This document shows, one piece after another, positions 1 to 6,552 of a DNA stretch of 13,160 bases (within the stretch, counting starts at the first letter, position 1; every line of letters starts with the position of its first letter). This DNA comes from an uncultured Eubacteriales bacterium (GTDB lineage: Bacteria; Bacillota_A; Clostridia; Christensenellales; Aristaeellaceae), in NCBI GenBank assembly GCA_900321945.1, contig ONXY01000553.1, positions 1 through 13,160 of the forward strand. Reading direction: 5' to 3'. The notes beneath the pieces were generated by a model. That model made no database searches, was not told the DNA's origin, and was given only the letters and a program-made list of their open reading frames with translations. The position numbers and the translations under genes were made by a program.

Positions 1-174
1 GCCGACCTGGCCAAGGAAGGAAAGAGCATTATCATGATCAGTTCGGAAATGAGTGAGCTGATCGGCATGTCGGACCGGATCATGGTGATGTGCGACGGCC
101 GGGTGACCGGATTCGTCAACGGCAGGGACGCCACTCAGGAAAACATCATGGCTTACGCGACGCAGTTTGAATAA
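1..174 (+). CDS. mglA: Sugar ABC transporter ATP-binding protein, C-terminal end only (MglA type)
   Basis: Only the last 57 codons lie in the window; the gene begins before base 1. The reading frame opens at base 1 and ends with TAA at 172-174. The visible part fits the end of the second nucleotide-binding domain of a tandem sugar ABC ATPase. ISSEM stands where most ABC ATPases have the H-loop histidine, as is usual in the second half of MglA/RbsA/XylG-type proteins, and it is followed by a GMSDRIMVM stretch and a short tail. The protein would hydrolyse ATP on the cytoplasmic face to power sugar import through the MglC-type permease, which starts 17 bases downstream. The specific assignment to MglA rests mainly on that neighbour, since the tail alone cannot separate galactose from ribose or xylose systems. 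Confidence 0.85.
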   Translation, partial: ADLAKEGKSIIMISSEMSELIGMSDRIMVMCDGRVTGFVNGRDATQENIMAYATQFE

Positions 175-191
175 TCGAGGAGGAAATCAGG

Positions 192-1208
192 ATGGAAGCA
201 AAAAAGGATGTCAGTTTCGGAAAGAAACTCGGCAGTATCATTACGGGAAATCCCATCGTTTTTCTGCTGCTGATCGCGGCGGTTGTGGTCGGCATTCTGA
301 AGGATAACTTTTTCTCCTGGGCGAACTTCTCGAACCTGATGAGCAACACCGCCATCCGTTTCCTGATCGCCCTGGGCGTGTCCGGCTGCCTGATCACCAA
401 GGGCACCGACCTTTCCGCCGGCCGCCAGGTCGGATTCGCCGCGGTCATCGCCGGCATCATGTGCCAGCGCGGCGACTATAACGGACGGCTCTGGAAATTC
501 CTGCCGGAAATGAATATCGGCATCGTGTTTGTGATTGTGGTTGTGATCGGCTTCGTCTGGGGCCTGATCAACGGCCTGATCGTGACCAAGCTGCATGTGC
601 CCCCCTTCATTGCGACCCTGGGCACGCAGACGATCATCTACGGCATTTCGCTGGTGATCTCCGACGCGCAGCCGATCGGCGGCTTCCAGAAGGTCTATAC
701 GACGCTGATCAACGGCCGGATCGGCGACGTGAAAGGATTCCATCTTCCCTACCTGCTCTTCGTCGCGGCGGTGTTCGGCGTCGTCTTCTGGTTTATCTAC
801 AACAAGATGCGGTTCGGCAAGTATATGTACGCCATCGGCGGCAACGACGTGGCCGCGGAGGTTTCCGGCGTGAACACCACCAGAACCCTGCTCCGGATCT
901 ACGCGACGGCGGGCATCATGTACGCGACGGCGGGTTATCTGCTGGCCGCGAAATCCGGCGGCGCCTCCGCCTCCATGGGCCAGGGCTACGAACTGGAAGC
1001 CATCGCGGGCTGCACCATCGGCGGCGTTTCCACGACGGGCGGTATCGGTACGGTGCCCGGGATCCTGGTCGGCGTGCTCGTCTTCGAGCTGCTGAAGATT
1101 ATCCTGCAGTTCCTCGGCGTGAACCCCTACTACAATTACGTGGTGCAGGGCCTGGTCATCGTGCTGGCCGTTTCTCTGGACATCCGCAAGTATATCGCGA
1201 AGAAATAA
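192..1208 (+). CDS. mglC: Galactose/methyl-galactoside ABC transporter permease (MglC type)
   Basis: A 338-residue integral membrane permease that forms the channel of a high-affinity sugar importer, working with the MglA ATPase and a periplasmic or lipid-anchored binding protein that must be encoded outside the window. It resembles E. coli MglC along its whole length. Shared features are GTDLSAGRQVG at residues 71-81, the cytoplasmic loop MRFGKYMYAIGGN from residue 206 that contacts the ATPase, a GVN segment, and a GVNPYYNYVVQG segment near the C-terminus ending in a KK tail. Multiple hydrophobic segments start at about residue 20. The start is set by GAGGAGG at 177-183, 8 bases ahead of the ATG. 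The substrate is inferred from family resemblance; galactose or galactosides are likeliest, but related ribose or xylose permeases share the fold. It is co-transcribed with the upstream ATPase. Confidence 0.9.
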   Translation: MEAKKDVSFGKKLGSIITGNPIVFLLLIAAVVVGILKDNFFSWANFSNLMSNTAIRFLIALGVSGCLITKGTDLSAGRQVGFAAVIAGIMCQRGDYNGRLWKFLPEMNIGIVFVIVVVIGFVWGLINGLIVTKLHVPPFIATLGTQTIIYGISLVISDAQPIGGFQKVYTTLINGRIGDVKGFHLPYLLFVAAVFGVVFWFIYNKMRFGKYMYAIGGNDVAAEVSGVNTTRTLLRIYATAGIMYATAGYLLAAKSGGASASMGQGYELEAIAGCTIGGVSTTGGIGTVPGILVGVLVFELLKIILQFLGVNPYYNYVVQGLVIVLAVSLDIRKYIAKK

Positions 1209-1209
1209 G

Positions 1210-1458
1210 ATGACGGATCGGGAAAAGGACCTGGAGGCCAGGGAAAAGGCGCTGGCGGAACGGGAAAGAAATCTGGAGCGGAAGGAAAAGGAGCTGGACG
1301 CCTTTTCCGCCGCCGTGAAAAAGAAAAAAGAAGAATGGTACGACCACGTCCCGCTGAACGAAAAACAGCTGACGGTCATCATCCGCGTGGTCTACGTTCT
1401 CCTGGGGATTGTCGGCGTGCTGATCATTCTGGAGGCCGCGGGAATCTTCAGACTGTAA
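1210..1458 (+). CDS. Small charged-helix protein with C-terminal membrane anchor, function unknown
   Basis: This 82-residue protein does not match a family I recognise. Residues 4-31 are four consecutive seven-residue units of the form R/K-E-K/R-x-L-x-x, rich in Glu, Lys and Arg with a single Leu per heptad. That suggests a long charged helix, either a coiled coil or a salt-bridged single helix. A basic KKKKEE stretch follows, then a short linker at about 44-54, and a hydrophobic segment of about 20 residues (roughly 57-77) that would span the membrane once, leaving a very short tail. The ATG is one base after the mglC stop and has no good Shine-Dalgarno sequence, so translation probably depends on ribosomes finishing mglC. 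That coupling and its place at the operon end suggest expression with the sugar transporter. A role in assembling or localising the transporter would be speculation. Confidence 0.72.
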   Translation: MTDREKDLEAREKALAERERNLERKEKELDAFSAAVKKKKEEWYDHVPLNEKQLTVIIRVVYVLLGIVGVLIILEAAGIFRL

Positions 1459-1472
1459 CCGGGATGCGGGGA

Positions 1473-1497
1473 GCGGCCGGCGGATTCCGCCGGCCGC
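1473..1497 (+). repeat. Perfect GC-rich inverted repeat at the end of the mgl operon
   Basis: A 12-base arm at 1473-1484 pairs perfectly with 1486-1497 around a single central base; in RNA the loop would open to about five bases. It begins 15 bases after the stop of the small membrane protein and lies 45 bases before the yebC -35 element. No T-run follows, so it is not a standard intrinsic terminator. It could be a Rho-linked or pausing structure, or one that protects the 3' end of the mgl transcript. Confidence 0.6.
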
Positions 1498-1541
1498 GGC
1501 GCTGGGCCGGGAACGGCGGGTTTCGGGCCTGAAATCAAGGG

Positions 1542-1571
1542 TTGACGCCGGTTTGCGGGGAATGATATAAT
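1542..1571 (+). promoter_or_regulatory. Sigma-A type promoter of yebC with extended -10
   Basis: TTGACG at 1542-1547 and TATAAT at 1566-1571 are separated by 18 bases. TG at 1563-1564, one base ahead of the -10, makes it an extended -10 element. Transcription would start near 1578, giving a leader of about 35 bases before the yebC ATG at 1613. It is the only strong promoter between the mgl operon and pdp. Confidence 0.85.
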
Positions 1572-1612
1572 CCCTGTGTTTCATTTTTAGATCTTTTGCT
1601 GGGGGGATAACA

Positions 1613-2362
1613 ATGTCCGGACATTCCAAGTGGCATAATATTCAGGCGAAAAAGGGCAAGGCCGACGCGCAGCGCGGGGCGGTTTTTACAAAGATCGGGC
1701 GTGAGATCGCCATCGCGGTCCGCGAGGGCGGCGCCAATCCCGAGTCCAACGGCAAGCTGCGGGACGTGATCGCCAAGGCGAAAGCCAATAACATGCCCAA
1801 CGACAATATTCAGCGCTCCATCAAGAAAGCCAGCGGCGAGCTGAGCAACGTGGTGTACGAGGAGATCACCTACGAGGGATACGCGCCCGGCGGCGTGGCC
1901 GTTATCGTGGATACGATTTCGGACAACCGGAACCGGACGGCCAGCGATATCCGGCACTGCTTCGCCAAGTACGGCGGAAACATGGGAACCACGGGATCCG
2001 TGGGCTTCATGTTCGATACCCGCGGCGTGCTCGTGGTGGAGAGGACTCCCGGCATGGACGAGGACGATCTGATGATGATGGCGCTGGACGCCGGCGCCGA
2101 GGACGTCCGCCCGGACGAGGACGTGGTGGAGATCCTGACGGATCCGAACGAGTTCGGCAAGGTCCGCGAAGCGCTGGAACAGCAGGGGCTGACTTTCCTG
2201 AGCGCCGAGGTTCAGAAGCTGCCGCAGAACACCGTGGCGGTGACGGATCCCGATACGGTGGAGAAGATCCGGAAAATGCTCGACCTGCTCGAAGAGAGCG
2301 ACGACGTGCAGAACGTATATCACAACGCAGAGCTGCCTGAGGAAGAGGACGACGAGGACTGA
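1613..2362 (+). CDS. yebC: YebC/PmpR family protein (translation factor or regulator)
   Basis: A 249-residue cytoplasmic protein of the YebC/PmpR/TACO1 family. The N-terminus [16 protein letters not shown] and the following FTKIGREI segment are the family signature. The middle contains [14 protein letters not shown] and YEGYAPGG, also typical. Length is normal for the family, and the C-terminus is a run of Asp and Glu. Members have long been annotated as DNA-binding transcriptional regulators; more recent work on several of them, including mitochondrial TACO1, points to helping ribosomes through proline-rich stretches, so the annotation as a transcription factor should be held loosely. The start ATG is preceded by GGGGGGAT at 1601-1608. 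The gene has its own promoter and terminator and appears monocistronic. Confidence 0.95.
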   Translation: MSGHSKWHNIQAKKGKADAQRGAVFTKIGREIAIAVREGGANPESNGKLRDVIAKAKANNMPNDNIQRSIKKASGELSNVVYEEITYEGYAPGGVAVIVDTISDNRNRTASDIRHCFAKYGGNMGTTGSVGFMFDTRGVLVVERTPGMDEDDLMMMALDAGAEDVRPDEDVVEILTDPNEFGKVREALEQQGLTFLSAEVQKLPQNTVAVTDPDTVEKIRKMLDLLEESDDVQNVYHNAELPEEEDDED

Positions 2363-2384
2363 TTCCCGCAGGGGCGGTTTATCG

Positions 2385-2422
2385 CCGGTGCCTGAAAAAG
2401 ATGGCACCGGTTTTCGCTTTTT
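2385..2422 (+). terminator. Intrinsic terminator after yebC
   Basis: Arms 2385-2392 (CCGGTGCC) and 2403-2410 (GGCACCGG) form a perfect 8-bp stem around a 10-base A-rich loop. A T-rich tract follows at 2411-2422, broken only by CG. It lies 22 bases after the yebC stop and would end the yebC transcript. Confidence 0.85.
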
Positions 2423-2438
2423 CCATGAAAGACCGGAG

Positions 2439-2456
2439 GCCGGAACGCGTTCCGGC
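2439..2456 (+). promoter_or_regulatory. 18-bp perfect palindrome upstream of pdp, candidate operator
   Basis: Bases 2439-2456 (GCCGGAACGCGTTCCGGC) read the same on both strands. Short outer arms GACC (2431-2434) and GGTC (2458-2461) could extend it as a hairpin. It lies 41 bases before the pdp start codon, past the yebC terminator, in the stretch where a pdp promoter or operator would be expected. No convincing -10/-35 pair is visible beside it. It could be a dimeric repressor site or an RNA hairpin; the sequence alone does not decide. Confidence 0.4.
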
Positions 2457-2479
2457 GGGTCCGGGGTACGGGAGAATCA

Positions 2480-2488
2480 GGAGAGGAG
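2480..2488 (+). promoter_or_regulatory. Ribosome binding site that favours the GTG start of pdp
   Basis: GGAGAGGAG at 2480-2488 ends 9 bases before GTG at 2498 but 15 bases before the next in-frame ATG at 2504. The spacing favours GTG, and the resulting N-terminus (MTMLDII) lines up with MRMVDII of Bacillus Pdp. Confidence 0.75.
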
Positions 2489-2497
2489 TGAAGCCCG

Positions 2498-3823
2498 GTG
2501 ACGATGCTGGATATTATCGAGAAGAAAAAGCTGGGGAAGGAACTGAACGGGGACGAAATCCGCTTTTTCGCGGAGGCAGCGGCGCAGAAAACAGCGCCGG
2601 ATTATCAGCTGGCGGCGATGCTGATGGCGATCCGTCTGAACGGGATGACGGACGGGGAAACCACCGCCCTGACCCTGGCCATGCGGGACTCCGGAGACGT
2701 GGTGGATCTGAGCGCCATTCCGGGCGTCAAGGTGGACAAGCATTCCACCGGCGGCGTGGGGGACACCACCACCCTGGTGCTCGCTCCGCTGGTGGCCGCC
2801 TGCGGCGCGCCGGTGGCGAAGATGAGCGGCCGGGGCCTGGGCCATACCGGCGGGACGCTTGACAAGATGGAATCCATTCCCGGTATGCGGGTCGCGCTGT
2901 CGGAGGAGGAGTTTATCCGGCAGGTCCGGGAGATCGGCGTGGCCGTGGTCGGGCAGACCGGCCGGCTCGCCCCGGCGGACAAGACGCTGTACGCCCTTCG
3001 GGATGTGACCGCCACGGTGGATTCCCTGCCGCTGATCGTGTCCTCCATCCTTTCCAAGAAGCTGGCCGCGGGATCCGACGCCATCGTGCTGGACGTCAAA
3101 ACCGGATCCGGCGCCATCATGAAGGACCTGGACCAGAGCATCCGTCTGGCGGAGACCCTGGTCCGCGTGGGCACGCTGGCGAAGAAGCCGACCCTTGCCC
3201 TGATCAGCGGCATGGACCAGCCTCTGGGCACCCATGTGGGAAACGCCCTGGAGGTGAAGGAAGCCATAGACATCCTGGCGGGAAGGGCGGCGGGAGACCT
3301 GAAGGAGGTATCCCTGACGCTGGGCGGACATATGCTGATGCTGGCCGGGAAGGCGAAGACCCACGCGGAGGCCGTCCGGATGCTGGAGGAGGCGCTGGAA
3401 AGCGGCGCCGGCCTGCGGAAGCTGGAGGAAATGATCCGGGCGCAGGGCGGAGATCCCGCGGTGTGCCGGGACGTGAACCTGCTGCCTCAGGCGCCGGTGA
3501 AAAAGACGGTGCTCTGCGGACGGTCCGGCTGGGTGCGGCGGATGGACACCACGGCCCTGGGCCTCGCGGCGCAGGCGATGGGAGCGGGACGTATGCGGGC
3601 GGAGGACCGTATCGATTACTCGGTGGGATTCGTGCTGAACGTGCGGATCGGCGACAGGGTTTATCCGGATACGCCGCTTTGCGAGCTGCACGCCCGGACG
3701 GAGGAGGAGGCTGAGCGGGCGGAGAAGGCCGTCAGGGACGCGCTGGTCTTCAGCGAGGAGCCCTGCGAAAAGGCGAAGGATTTCCTGGCGCTGGTTACCG
3801 CGGAGGGCGTGAAGAGGCTGTGA
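2498..3823 (+). CDS. pdp: Pyrimidine-nucleoside phosphorylase
   Basis: A 441-residue cytoplasmic salvage enzyme that reversibly splits uridine, deoxyuridine or thymidine with phosphate into the base and (deoxy)ribose-1-phosphate. It matches Bacillus Pdp nearly end to end and has the usual length. The phosphate-binding motif KHSTGG starts at K81, and the family signature SGRGLGHTGGT starts at S110. A further conserved stretch, VLDVKTGSGA, follows. An N-terminal helical domain, a central alpha/beta domain and a C-terminal lobe are all represented. The Firmicute proteins are usually broad pyrimidine phosphorylases rather than strict thymidine phosphorylases, so Pdp is preferred over DeoA. It sits behind the yebC terminator with a candidate operator upstream. 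No cytidine deaminase, deoC or nucleoside transporter lies next to it. Confidence 0.95.
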   Translation: MTMLDIIEKKKLGKELNGDEIRFFAEAAAQKTAPDYQLAAMLMAIRLNGMTDGETTALTLAMRDSGDVVDLSAIPGVKVDKHSTGGVGDTTTLVLAPLVAACGAPVAKMSGRGLGHTGGTLDKMESIPGMRVALSEEEFIRQVREIGVAVVGQTGRLAPADKTLYALRDVTATVDSLPLIVSSILSKKLAAGSDAIVLDVKTGSGAIMKDLDQSIRLAETLVRVGTLAKKPTLALISGMDQPLGTHVGNALEVKEAIDILAGRAAGDLKEVSLTLGGHMLMLAGKAKTHAEAVRMLEEALESGAGLRKLEEMIRAQGGDPAVCRDVNLLPQAPVKKTVLCGRSGWVRRMDTTALGLAAQAMGAGRMRAEDRIDYSVGFVLNVRIGDRVYPDTPLCELHARTEEEAERAEKAVRDALVFSEEPCEKAKDFLALVTAEGVKRL

Positions 3824-3825
3824 CG

Positions 3826-3863
3826 GCGCGGGCCCGGGCCGGCTTTCCGGCCGCGGCCCGCGC
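3826..3863 (+). repeat. Long GC-rich inverted repeat between pdp and azlC
   Basis: Arms at 3826-3842 and 3847-3863 pair at 15 of 17 positions (mismatches at 3835/3854 and 3836/3853) around the loop CTTT. It starts 3 bases after the pdp stop. No T-run follows, so it is not a normal intrinsic terminator. It may attenuate transcription or stabilise the 3' end of pdp mRNA, separating pdp levels from azlCD levels. Confidence 0.6.
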
Positions 3864-3939
3864 GGCTGAGCCCGCGGGAGGCGCGCAATAACCGGATTCC
3901 GGAAGGAAACCGGTTTCCAGAGAGGACGACGGACATCCG

Positions 3940-4644
3940 ATGAAACCGGAATTCAGACAGGGGATCCGGCACGGCATCCCCATCGCGCTGGGATATCTCA
4001 GCGTATCCTTCGCCTTCGGCATGAAGGCGGTGGGGGACGGGCTGACCTGGCTGCAGGCGGTGCTGATCTCCGCCACAAACCTGACGAGCGCCGGACAGAT
4101 AGCCGGGCTGCCCCTGATGACGGGCGGCGCGGGGCTGACGGAAATGGCGCTGACCCAGCTGACCATCAACCTGCGGTACGGGCTCATGAGCCTCAGCCTG
4201 GGAAGAAAGCTGGACGACAGCATGGGCACTTTGCAGCGGCTCATCTTTTCCTTCGCCAATACGGACGAGATTTTCGCCGTGGCGTCCTCCCAGCCGGGCC
4301 GGGTCGGGAAGGCCTACCTTTACGGCCTGATGATCACGCCCTGGATCGGCTGGACCGCGGGGACGCTGCTGGGATCGGTGGCGGGCACCCTTCTGCCGGC
4401 TTTTGTGCGCTCCGCGCTGGGGATCGCGATTTACGGCATGTTCCTGGCGATCATTCTCCCGCCTTCCCGGGAAAAAAAGCCGGTGCGCGTGGTGGTGGCG
4501 CTGGCGGTGGCGCTGAGCCTCTGCTTCCGGTATGTTCCCGGGCTGAACCGGGTGTCCAGCGGTTTTGTGATCATCATCTGCGCGGTGGCGGCCGCGGCGG
4601 CCGGAGCGGCGCTGTTCCCCACGGAAGAGGAGGGACGGAAATGA
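3940..4644 (+). CDS. azlC: AzlC family branched-chain amino acid exporter, large subunit
   Basis: A 234-residue membrane protein of the AzlC/BrnF family. With the small AzlD/BrnE subunit it exports branched-chain amino acids, and in some bacteria methionine or azaleucine. It shows the family pattern: an N-terminal GIRHGIPIALGYLSVSFAFG region, an Ala/Thr-rich stretch around TNLTSAGQ, the INLRYGLMSLSL segment in the middle, and several hydrophobic segments in the C-terminal half. Despite frequent 'ABC permease' labels, the family has no ATPase partner. The start ATG has a modest binding site (AGAGGA at 3921-3926, 13 bases away), with a nearer GGAC that may help. It overlaps azlD by four bases (ATGA), so the two are translationally coupled, as expected for subunits of one exporter. 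Length and order are standard. Confidence 0.9.
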   Translation: MKPEFRQGIRHGIPIALGYLSVSFAFGMKAVGDGLTWLQAVLISATNLTSAGQIAGLPLMTGGAGLTEMALTQLTINLRYGLMSLSLGRKLDDSMGTLQRLIFSFANTDEIFAVASSQPGRVGKAYLYGLMITPWIGWTAGTLLGSVAGTLLPAFVRSALGIAIYGMFLAIILPPSREKKPVRVVVALAVALSLCFRYVPGLNRVSSGFVIIICAVAAAAAGAALFPTEEEGRK

Positions 4645-4961
4645 GCTGGCGCGCTTTTCTTCCGTATCTGGCCGTGATGGCGGTGGTGACGTACCTGATC
4701 CGCATGCTGCCGCTGACGGCTTACCGCCGGCCGATCCGAAGCCGGTTTGTACAGTCTTTTCTGACCTATATCCCCTACGCGGTGCTGGGAGCGATGACCT
4801 TTCCGGACGTGCTGTATTCCACGGGCGATTTCCGCACGGCGGCCGCGGGCGTCGTCACGGCGGTGTTCCTGGCCTGGAGGGGAAAGAGCCTGCTGACGGT
4901 CGCGGTGGCCGCCTGCCTGGCCGTGGCCGCGGCGCAGGGGGTCCTGCTTCTGATTCCGTGA
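4641..4961 (+). CDS. azlD: AzlD family branched-chain amino acid exporter, small subunit
   Basis: A 106-residue hydrophobic protein of the AzlD/BrnE family, the obligate partner of AzlC in exporting branched-chain amino acids. It carries an N-terminal membrane segment ending in TYLIRMLP, which matches the conserved R-x-x-P element of the family. Two or three further membrane helices follow, with a W-R-G-K-S-L-L segment ahead of the last. Its ATG overlaps the azlC stop (ATGA at 4641-4644). The neighbouring LUD-domain gene begins 41 bases later with its own strong ribosome binding site. No Lrp-type regulator, which often accompanies these exporters, is present in the window. Confidence 0.88.
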   Translation: MSWRAFLPYLAVMAVVTYLIRMLPLTAYRRPIRSRFVQSFLTYIPYAVLGAMTFPDVLYSTGDFRTAAAGVVTAVFLAWRGKSLLTVAVAACLAVAAAQGVLLLIP

Positions 4962-4987
4962 GCTTTTCGGAAAAACAAACGGCGAAT

Positions 4988-4996
4988 AAAGGAGGA
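4988..4996 (+). promoter_or_regulatory. Ribosome binding site deciding the LUD-protein start
   Basis: AAAGGAGGAG covers 4988-4996 and part of 4997, about 6 bases ahead of ATG at 5003. The frame is also open to a GTG at 4958, which overlaps the azlD stop, but no binding site precedes that codon and family members normally begin near the ATG. Confidence 0.85.
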
Positions 4997-5002
4997 GTTT
5001 TG

Positions 5003-5632
5003 ATGAACCCGAATCTGTTCAGACGCAACGAACTGCTGGCGCAGAAGGTTATCAGGGGCCTGGAGTCCCGGAACATGTCGGGATACTACGCGGCGTCACG
5101 CGAGGAAGCGCTCCGGCTGGCGCTGTCGCTGATTCCGGAGGGGAGCACCGTAACCATGGGCGGCGGGATGAGCGTTCATGAGATCGGCCTTCCGCAGGCG
5201 CTGCGGGAGGGCAACCGGAATTTCCTGGACCGGGACAAAACGGCGGACAAACGGGCGGCCATGCTGGCGGCCTACGACGCGGACGTTTTCCTTTCCAGCG
5301 TCAACGCCATGACGGAGGACGGGGTGCTGATCAATATCGACGGCAACGCCAACCGGGTTTCCGCCATCGCCCAGGGGCCGAAAAAGGTGCTGTTCATCGT
5401 GGGAATGAACAAGGTCTGCCCCGACGTGGACAGCGCGATGAAAAGGGCCCGCGGCGTCGCGGCTCCCGCCAACGCGCAGCGCTTCGGTCTGTCCACGCCC
5501 TGCTCGAAAACCGGCTCCTGCATGAACTGCAAATCGCCGGACACCATCTGCTGCCAGTTCCTGATCACCCGTTTTTCCCGGCACGCGGGAAGAATCCACG
5601 TGATTCTGGTAAACGACAGCCTGGGATTCTGA
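5003..5632 (+). CDS. LUD-domain protein (LutC/YkgG-like), lactate-utilisation-type
   Basis: A 209-residue cytoplasmic protein of the LUD (former DUF162) family, related to LutC/YkgG. Family traits are TVTMGGGMSVHEIGLPQAL near residues 48-67, followed by a DxD/K segment, the DGVLINIDGNANRVSA stretch, and a GMNKVCPD turn. In LutABC the domain takes part in oxidation of L-lactate to pyruvate, but stand-alone members such as this have no established activity, and neither lutA nor lutB is nearby. A Cys-rich tail is conspicuous: Cys139, 167, 173, 176, 183 and 184, with the core PCSKTGSCMNCKSPDTICC. This could bind a metal or iron-sulfur cluster. The domain assignment is firm; the biochemical role is not known. 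It probably belongs to the same transcript as azlCD. Confidence 0.85.
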   Translation: MNPNLFRRNELLAQKVIRGLESRNMSGYYAASREEALRLALSLIPEGSTVTMGGGMSVHEIGLPQALREGNRNFLDRDKTADKRAAMLAAYDADVFLSSVNAMTEDGVLINIDGNANRVSAIAQGPKKVLFIVGMNKVCPDVDSAMKRARGVAAPANAQRFGLSTPCSKTGSCMNCKSPDTICCQFLITRFSRHAGRIHVILVNDSLGF

Positions 5633-5705
5633 GACGGCTTTTCCGCGGGACGGGAACGGATCCGCGGCCGCCGGGCCGGACGGACGGAAACGGGAGGCGG
5701 AACGA

Positions 5706-6428
5706 ATGAACGGAACGACAAAAGCCGTATGCCTGCTGGCCGCGCTGATCCTGCTTTTTACGGCGGGAACCGCGGAGGCCGGGATGAAACGGGGCAGCCG
5801 GGGGGACGAGGTCGTGGAGCTGCAGCGGCAGCTGATCGACGTCGGCGCGCTGGACGGGGAGGCCGACGGCGTCTTCGGAAAGAAGACGGAAAAGGCGGTG
5901 AAATCCCTGCAGGCCATGTGGGGCTTCCGCCAGACCGGCCGGACGAACGACGATTTCATGAACGAGCTCATGTACCTGTGGCACGCGGTGACCGGAACGG
6001 CCATGGAATCCGGCGCGGACATGAGGGACGGGAAGCGGTCCGTAACAAAATGCGGCTTCCGTGAGGATTCCGTCACCGCCGGGATGGAATACTGCTGGCG
6101 CCACGGAGAGATGTCCTATCTCCGCCAGAATTACGTGGATCGGAAAAATATGCCGGAGGGCGTCCGGAAGGCGCTGTGGCGCCGGATCAGGGATCTGAAT
6201 CTGGAATACATCCGGCAGATGTACGACGAATGGGAGAAGAAGCTGCCGAAATCCTCGAAGGCGAAAGCCCGGAACGCGCGGAACGGGTTTGAGGAGATCT
6301 ACGCCGAGGCGGCGCCGGATCTGGCCGAGGCCAACGGGCCGGGAACCGTGAAGGCGCTCCGGAGCGAGGCGGAATGGCTGGAGAAGCGGATGGTGCAGCT
6401 TTGCTCCGAGCTGCACGGAGGCCGGTGA
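5706..6428 (+). CDS. Secreted peptidoglycan-binding-domain protein, C-terminal part unknown
   Basis: A 240-residue exported protein. Residues 1-25 form a signal peptide: a short basic start, a Leu/Ala-rich core and a likely cleavage after AEA25. Residues 28-85 match a PG_binding_1 repeat, with GSRGDEVVELQRQL, then a DGVFGKKTEKAV segment. The domain usually anchors proteins to the cell wall. The remaining 150 residues are helical, rich in Glu, Arg and Lys, and contain two Cys (about 117 and 130) but no recognisable hydrolase, lipase or protease motif. A distant likeness to LprI-like helical domains is only an impression. The start is set by GGGAGG at 5692-5697, 8 bases ahead. It follows the LUD gene by 73 bases and may be on the same transcript, though the functions look unrelated. 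Confidence 0.75.
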   Translation: MNGTTKAVCLLAALILLFTAGTAEAGMKRGSRGDEVVELQRQLIDVGALDGEADGVFGKKTEKAVKSLQAMWGFRQTGRTNDDFMNELMYLWHAVTGTAMESGADMRDGKRSVTKCGFREDSVTAGMEYCWRHGEMSYLRQNYVDRKNMPEGVRKALWRRIRDLNLEYIRQMYDEWEKKLPKSSKAKARNARNGFEEIYAEAAPDLAEANGPGTVKALRSEAEWLEKRMVQLCSELHGGR

Positions 6429-6489
6429 GCCGCTTTCCGCGCAGAGGCTCCGGACCGTGCCGCGGGCGGAAAAGAAAAGCGCGGACCGC

Positions 6490-6518
6490 TTGCGGAACTC
6501 CGGGAGTCCGGGTATAAT
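6490..6518 (+). promoter_or_regulatory. Promoter of the PPK2 gene
   Basis: TTGCGG at 6490-6495 and a consensus TATAAT at 6513-6518 are separated by 17 bases. Transcription would begin near 6525, leaving a leader of about 28 bases before ATG at 6553. Confidence 0.82.
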
Positions 6519-6535
6519 GGACAAAAAAACGCGAT

Positions 6536-6541
6536 AAGGGG
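6536..6541 (+). promoter_or_regulatory. Ribosome binding site placing the PPK2 start at 6553
   Basis: AAGGGG at 6536-6541 stands 11 bases before ATG at 6553. The earlier in-frame GTG at 6541 overlaps this element and has no site of its own, so the ATG is preferred. Confidence 0.6.
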
Positions 6542-6552
6542 TGCGCTTCAGG

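Noticed and set aside
153..1382. Long minus-strand open frame (409 codons) opposite mglC
   Set aside because: It is the complement of a well-recognised gene. The product is full of His, Asp and Arg with no family resemblance, as is typical for open antisense frames in GC-rich DNA. Similar frames opposite pdp (2477-3691), the PPK2 gene (6187-7611), hom (9051-10631) and mnmA (11755-12912) were rejected for the same reason.
2401..2862. Plus-strand open frame of 153 codons overlapping the start of pdp
   Set aside because: It begins inside the yebC terminator and runs out of frame through pdp. Its product is Gly/Arg-rich with low complexity and no binding site precedes it.
4958..5002. GTG at 4958 as the start of the LUD protein, overlapping the azlD stop
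   Set aside because: No ribosome binding site precedes it, whereas ATG at 5003 has a near-perfect one. The extra 15 residues do not resemble family N-termini.
6434..6472. Possible terminator between the wall-binding protein gene and the PPK2 promoter (TTTCCGC/GCGGAAA)
   Set aside because: The 7-bp arms are 25 bases apart and an A-rich rather than T-rich stretch follows on the + strand, so it does not fit an intrinsic terminator in the needed direction.
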